Assembly (NCBI GenBank): GCA_013151255.1
Contig: JAADIQ010000098.1
Span: 1-64,000 of the forward strand
DNA: 64,000 nt
Direction of reading: 5' to 3'
Source of the DNA: Alphaproteobacteria bacterium
Lineage (GTDB): Bacteria; Pseudomonadota; Alphaproteobacteria; Caulobacterales; Parvularculaceae
Shown here: positions 59,536 through 64,000 of the stretch, in pieces
Position numbering within the stretch: position 1 is the first letter of the stretch
How the letters are laid out: each line of letters starts with the position of its first letter
Translations under genes and position numbers: made by a program
The notes under the pieces: model-generated
Database searches by the model: none
What the model was told of the DNA's origin: nothing
The model's input: only the letters and a program-made list of their open reading frames with translations

Positions 59536-60908
59536 TATTTATTAGATTCACTTTTGTTTCGCGCCATGAGTAAAAACAAGAGCCCTAATCCAAACCACAC
59601 TGCCAGCAGTCCCCATTCATGGGGCCATTGAAGGGCCGCTGGCGAGCCAGGCAGGTAAAGCGCCAACAAAGCGATGCTGAAAATGAGTGCTGCAACGCCG
59701 GTCAATACGCCGCCCGGCGTTTTATAGGGCCGTTCCAGCAACGGCTCGCTGCGACGCAATTTCAAAAACGCCGCAGCAACGAATAGATACGCAACAACAA
59801 TGCTAAACCCGCCAGCGTTTACGATCCACACCAAGGCGTTGCGTCCAAGCATCGGGGCAAAAACAGACAGTATTCCAATTAACAAGATCGCTGGCCATGG
59901 CGTACCAAAGTTGGGGTGCACCTTGCCCAAAAAGGCGGGTAACTGTCCGGAACGCGCCAATGCAAATACCGCCCGGCTGCCGCCAATCAGGAATGCATTC
60001 CAGCTTGTCAAAATGCCGCCGATCCCGGCGATGACTATGAATTGTGCAGCGGTTCGCGAACTCCAATAGGCGCCGGCCGCATCTGCCGCCGCCAGGTCAA
60101 AGCTATCCTTTGACGCCGGCGCCAGACCGACAGCGAAAACAATCAGCAGATAAAATATCACCGCAAATATAATTGATTGAACAAGTGCGCGTCCGATTTC
60201 ACGTTTTGGCGCGTCGATCTCTTCTGCTGATTGCGGAATGACATCAAATCCAACGAATAGAAACGGCACCATGACAATAACAGAGAAGACGCCCGCAAGC
60301 CCTTTCCAGGCAGGCTGATCGAAGTGCATCGCGTTCATACTAGTCGCGCTGCCGCTCAGTAAAACGAGCCCTGCAAGAAGTATTAAGACCAAAACCACCG
60401 ACTGAACACGCGCCGCAACACGCACGCCGAGGATATTTATCATTGTGATAAGGATGGCTCCGCCGGCGCCCAGCGCCACTTCGCTGGCGTGGACGGTGTA
60501 TCCGGCAACCACCCACAAAGGCGCTATCTTGAATTCCGGAAAGAGGTAAACAACCGCCACCGGTAAAGCGATGGCTTCGAATGCAACCACCGACACATAA
60601 CCGAAAATAATCGACCAGGTGCAAATGAAAGAAACCGTCTTGCCAAAGGCGCGTTCGGTATAGGCGTGCTCACCGCCAGCGAAAGGCAATGCTGAAGCAA
60701 GTTCGGCGTAAGTTAATCCAATTACAATGATCGCGATGCTGCCGAGGAAAAAGGCGAGGCTTGCGCCCAAAACCCCTGCTTGGGATATCCATAGCCCCGC
60801 CAGGATAACCCAGCCCCATCCGATCATCGCGCCGAACCCCAGCGAGACAACATCAAAACGTCCAAGGACGCGTTTCAGACGGGGCTTTTTATTGGTTGGC
60901 TTGTTCAT
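59535..60908 (-). CDS. APC-family amino acid permease
   Basis: 457 aa; LGRFDVVSLGFGAMIGWGWVILAGLWISQAGVLGASLAFFLG; SALPFAGGEHAYTERAFG; multiple TMs. Confidence 0.92.
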   Translation of the reverse strand: MNKPTNKKPRLKRVLGRFDVVSLGFGAMIGWGWVILAGLWISQAGVLGASLAFFLGSIAIIVIGLTYAELASALPFAGGEHAYTERAFGKTVSFICTWSIIFGYVSVVAFEAIALPVAVVYLFPEFKIAPLWVVAGYTVHASEVALGAGGAILITMINILGVRVAARVQSVVLVLILLAGLVLLSGSATSMNAMHFDQPAWKGLAGVFSVIVMVPFLFVGFDVIPQSAEEIDAPKREIGRALVQSIIFAVIFYLLIVFAVGLAPASKDSFDLAAADAAGAYWSSRTAAQFIVIAGIGGILTSWNAFLIGGSRAVFALARSGQLPAFLGKVHPNFGTPWPAILLIGILSVFAPMLGRNALVWIVNAGGFSIVVAYLFVAAAFLKLRRSEPLLERPYKTPGGVLTGVAALIFSIALLALYLPGSPAALQWPHEWGLLAVWFGLGLLFLLMARNKSESNK

Positions 60909-60943
60909 TAGGTCTCTCGCGGCTCAATCTTCTATATCAAGTA

Positions 60944-62611
60944 TTAATCAACGCCGCGCTCATAGACGACTTCACCGTTGAGGATGGTGATATCAACTTG
61001 CGCATCGAGTATTTGCTTCGGTCGCGTTCCGGTGATGTCGCGATCAAGAATAACGATATCAGCCATCATGCCTAGCGAAATCTGTCCTTTCTTGTGGTCT
61101 TCAAATGTGAAATAGGCGCCGCCGGCCGTATACATCCTCAGCGCCTCTAGCACACCGATACGTTCTTCCGGACTATAGACGGTCCCTGATTCACCCTTGC
61201 GCGTAACCGCTGCGTAGACGCCGACAAGCGGGCCCATCGGAATAATGTCCGATGAAAAAGCCATTTTAATTCCATAACCTATCGGCGTCGCAATGGAGTT
61301 GTTATGGGCCAGTCGCGGCCCCGATAAATACGCCGTGTAGCGGCCTTCAAGACTATAGGTGAAATTTGGCTGCTGAATAATGCCGATGCCATGATCGGCC
61401 ATGAGCTTCATGGTTGGTCCCGTCGGCATGACTGTGAAATGGTTGAGATAGTGCCGATGGTCGACGCGGGGGGCGCGCTCAAGGATGCGGCTAAAAATAT
61501 CAACAGTTTCTTCAATTGCCGCATCGCCAATCGTGTGAAACCCTAGCTGCCAACCTGCCTCATGCGCTTCATCTGCAAGAACAGCCAATTCATCGAGCGA
61601 TACGGAAAGGGACCCAAAATAATCGGGGTCGTCTTTATACGGCTCGCGCGTCCAGGCTGCGGGACCTGTGAATCCGCCATCTACAAAAACTTTGAGCGGC
61701 CCAACCTTGAGCTGCTCATCGCCATCGCCTGTTTGCAACCCAAACTCTGTAAGTTGCGCGAATGCATCTGCGGCGGATAAATTTCCGAAGCCAGAATTAA
61801 TTTGCACTGTTGCGCGCGGCAGAGGGCTGCGTGATTGTTCATATACCGCGCTCCAGATTTCCCGATAATCAGAAATGCTGGTCGATGCATCGGTGAGGCT
61901 CGTAATTCCTAACCGGAACTGATCTCCTAACCGTTGTTCCAGGTCTGCTTTTATTTCCGCCGGATTTCCATCAGGAATATGCCTGTTAATAAGGTCGCGA
62001 CGTTCGCGAATAATACCTGAAAGCGCGCCGTCATCGAAACGCTCCAGCACGCCGCCATCCGGATTGGGGGAGGCCGCACTTAATGCCGCGATTTCCAAAG
62101 CAAGAGAGTTTGCAACGCCGCTATGGCCTCCTTCGCGCGTAAGAAAGACAGGATTGTTGGGTGCTACAGCATCCAAATCAAGCCGTGAAGGTTTGCGCCC
62201 ATCCTCCAAACGGTCTTCGGACCACCCATAGCCGGTGATCCAGGCGCCGGGCCCTAGTGCTTCAGCCTTCTGTCGCACCAGGTTTTGGAGTGCAGTGATT
62301 GACTTAGTTTCAGATAGGTTGATCCAACGATCAGGCCTGCCGCGAAGATGCGTATGCGCATCGTTAAATCCTGGAAGCGCTAACCGTCCCTCAAGATTAA
62401 TTGTTTGATCAGCTTTGTATTTCTCAAGGAGATCATCACTGCCGGCTGCAATGATTATTCCATCGGATATGACAATGGTTCGGTAGAAGTCATGTTTGTC
62501 GTTCGCAGAAAATATAGGGCCGTTATATATGATGAGATCAGCTGGGTGTCGCCCTTCGGCGCAGCTAGTAACAGAAATTAGAGCGATGCAAACTAGTAGT
62601 TTTAAATTCAT
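60944..62611 (-). CDS. amidohydrolase family protein (YtcJ-like), predicted lipoprotein
   Basis: MNLKLLVCIALISVTSCAEG lipobox-like; GRLALPGFNDAHTHLRG; WITGYGWSEDRLEDGRKPSRLDLDAVAPNNPVFLTREGGHSGVANSLAL; GFHTIGDAAIEE. Confidence 0.9.
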   Translation of the reverse strand: MNLKLLVCIALISVTSCAEGRHPADLIIYNGPIFSANDKHDFYRTIVISDGIIIAAGSDDLLEKYKADQTINLEGRLALPGFNDAHTHLRGRPDRWINLSETKSITALQNLVRQKAEALGPGAWITGYGWSEDRLEDGRKPSRLDLDAVAPNNPVFLTREGGHSGVANSLALEIAALSAASPNPDGGVLERFDDGALSGIIRERRDLINRHIPDGNPAEIKADLEQRLGDQFRLGITSLTDASTSISDYREIWSAVYEQSRSPLPRATVQINSGFGNLSAADAFAQLTEFGLQTGDGDEQLKVGPLKVFVDGGFTGPAAWTREPYKDDPDYFGSLSVSLDELAVLADEAHEAGWQLGFHTIGDAAIEETVDIFSRILERAPRVDHRHYLNHFTVMPTGPTMKLMADHGIGIIQQPNFTYSLEGRYTAYLSGPRLAHNNSIATPIGYGIKMAFSSDIIPMGPLVGVYAAVTRKGESGTVYSPEERIGVLEALRMYTAGGAYFTFEDHKKGQISLGMMADIVILDRDITGTRPKQILDAQVDITILNGEVVYERGVD

Positions 62612-62615
62612 GGCC

Positions 62616-63890
62616 TTATGCCGCCAATGCTTTTTCAACAACATCGAGCCCTTCATCAAGCAGGGCGTCAGAGATCGTTAAGGGGTAAAGAAATCTGATT
62701 GTCTCGCCTGAAACGCCGCAACTTAATAAAACGAGCCCATGGTCGAGAGCTTTTGCGGTTACACGCTTCGCCGCCGCGCCATCGGGTTTTTCGCCGCCGC
62801 GCGTTGTGACAATGTCGAATGCGACCATAGAGCCTAGCCCGCGAATAGCGTCGATTGGTAAAAGGTCATCGCGGCGTGAAAATTTCTCAAGCCGTTCGGT
62901 GAGATGCGCGCCGAGTGCTACGGAACGATCAAGCAGGCCTTCCTCGTCGATCACATCTATCACAGCGAGCGCTGCTGCGCAGGCGACAGGAGAGCCGGCA
63001 TAGGTGCCCCCAAGGCCGCCCGGACCAACGCTATCCATAATATCCGCTTTGCCGATGACAGCGGATAAAGGAAAACCGCCAGCCAGAGATTTCGCGGATG
63101 TAATGAAATCTGGCTCAACGCCTGAATGTTCGATGGCGAATAATTTACCTGTTCTGGCAAATCCAGATTGAACCTCGTCTGCAATCAGCATTATTCCGTA
63201 TTCATCACATAGGGACCGTAATTTCTGTAACAGCTCAACTGGCGCAACATGAAACCCGCCTTCACCCTGAACGGGTTCAATGACAATTGCAGCCAAACGG
63301 GAAGGGGCGATATCCGCTCTGAATATGTGCTCTAAAGCGTTTAACGTCGCCGGAACATCAATGCCGTAGCGTGAGATGGGGAACGGCGCATGATAGACAT
63401 CCGCAATCATTGGCCCGAAGGCATCCTTATAGGGAACAACTTTTCCGGTCATTGCCATTGTCATCATCGTGCGCCCATGAAAACCGCCAGAAAAGGCGAG
63501 GACGCCGGAGCGACCAGTCGCCGCGCGTGCAATTTTTACTGCATTCTCAACCGCCTCAGCGCCGGTTGAGAAGAGTATGGTCTTGGCTTCGCGGATTGGC
63601 GCGCGTTCATTCAGCCGCTCCGCCAGTTCGATATACGCTTCATAACCCGCAACCTGAAACGCCGTATGGGTGACTTTGTCAATTTGCGCATGCGCGGCGG
63701 CAATAACCTTAGGATGACAATGCCCCGTATTGAGGACCGCAATGCCGCTGGCGAAATCAATGTAGCGACGTCCCTCGACATCCCACATTTCTGCATTCTC
63801 AGCATGGTCAATGAAAATAGGCGCGGCTGTAGCAACGCCGCGCGGCACAGCGTTGTATCGCCGGTTTAATAGATCATCATTTGTCGACAT
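62616..63890 (-). CDS. class III aminotransferase, probable 4-aminobutyrate--2-oxoglutarate transaminase
   Basis: YIDFASGIAVLNTGHCHPKVIAA; FHGRTMMTMAMTGKVVPYK; MLIADEVQSGFARTGKLFAIEHSGVEPDFITSAKSLAGGFPLSAVIGK. Confidence 0.92.
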   Translation of the reverse strand: MSTNDDLLNRRYNAVPRGVATAAPIFIDHAENAEMWDVEGRRYIDFASGIAVLNTGHCHPKVIAAAHAQIDKVTHTAFQVAGYEAYIELAERLNERAPIREAKTILFSTGAEAVENAVKIARAATGRSGVLAFSGGFHGRTMMTMAMTGKVVPYKDAFGPMIADVYHAPFPISRYGIDVPATLNALEHIFRADIAPSRLAAIVIEPVQGEGGFHVAPVELLQKLRSLCDEYGIMLIADEVQSGFARTGKLFAIEHSGVEPDFITSAKSLAGGFPLSAVIGKADIMDSVGPGGLGGTYAGSPVACAAALAVIDVIDEEGLLDRSVALGAHLTERLEKFSRRDDLLPIDAIRGLGSMVAFDIVTTRGGEKPDGAAAKRVTAKALDHGLVLLSCGVSGETIRFLYPLTISDALLDEGLDVVEKALAA

Positions 63891-64000
63891 ATCGAATACC
63901 CTCTGCGTCCTTCGTTTTTGGATATGGGCGAGCGCCGCTTAACTTTGAGGTTTCGCAGTGCGATCCAAGTTCAATGCGGGCAGCAGCATCACCATAGCGC

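Noticed and set aside
1-64000. tRNA, rRNA, prophage, toxin-antitoxin or anti-phage defence genes
   Set aside because: None recognised on either strand by reading; a covariance-model and HMM scan would be needed to exclude small RNAs.

Overview
The window looks like an alphaproteobacterial chromosome segment with no convincing mobile elements, CRISPR arrays or RNA genes. From left to right: a BatA-like/DUF58/MoxR operon, its leftmost gene open at the window edge and missed by the ORF track because it starts with GTG. Then housekeeping genes (SppA, DUF1285, CoA pyrophosphatase, CCA-adding enzyme, acyl-CoA ligase, NDUFA9-like protein) and sugar-nucleotide genes (galE, mannose-1-P guanylyltransferase, AGE-family epimerase). 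A GMC oxidoreductase, aldehyde dehydrogenase and aminotransferase follow. The 19-32 kb accessory region holds a TonB-dependent receptor (TBDR), a GntR regulator, an FG-GAP lipoprotein, a DUF3604 protein, a TetR regulator, a PpiC-type protein, a HupE/UreJ-type protein and two paralogous SxxK serine hydrolases. From about 32 to 46 kb lies an apparently complete amino-sugar/MurNAc scavenging locus: symporter, TBDR, GlcNAc kinase, anmK, SIS deaminase, nagA, nagX-like, murQ, nagQ-like regulator, dld and a PP2C-like phosphatase. Next is a decayed stretch with esterase and TBDR pseudogenes. The window ends with an MFS/hydrolase/TBDR/TetR/acyl-CoA synthetase/MaoC cluster and a gabD-permease-amidohydrolase-gabT-like cluster. 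The strongest non-ORF signals are: (1) a shared ATTGTnnACAAT inverted repeat upstream of the 19-kb TBDR and both serine hydrolases, suggesting a local GntR regulon; (2) a 34-bp dyad between the divergent FG-GAP and DUF3604 genes; (3) a four-unit 17-bp tandem repeat at 17.6 kb; (4) an inverted pair of REP-like palindromes at 9.8 kb. All product names come from reading the protein sequence by eye, and no database search was run.
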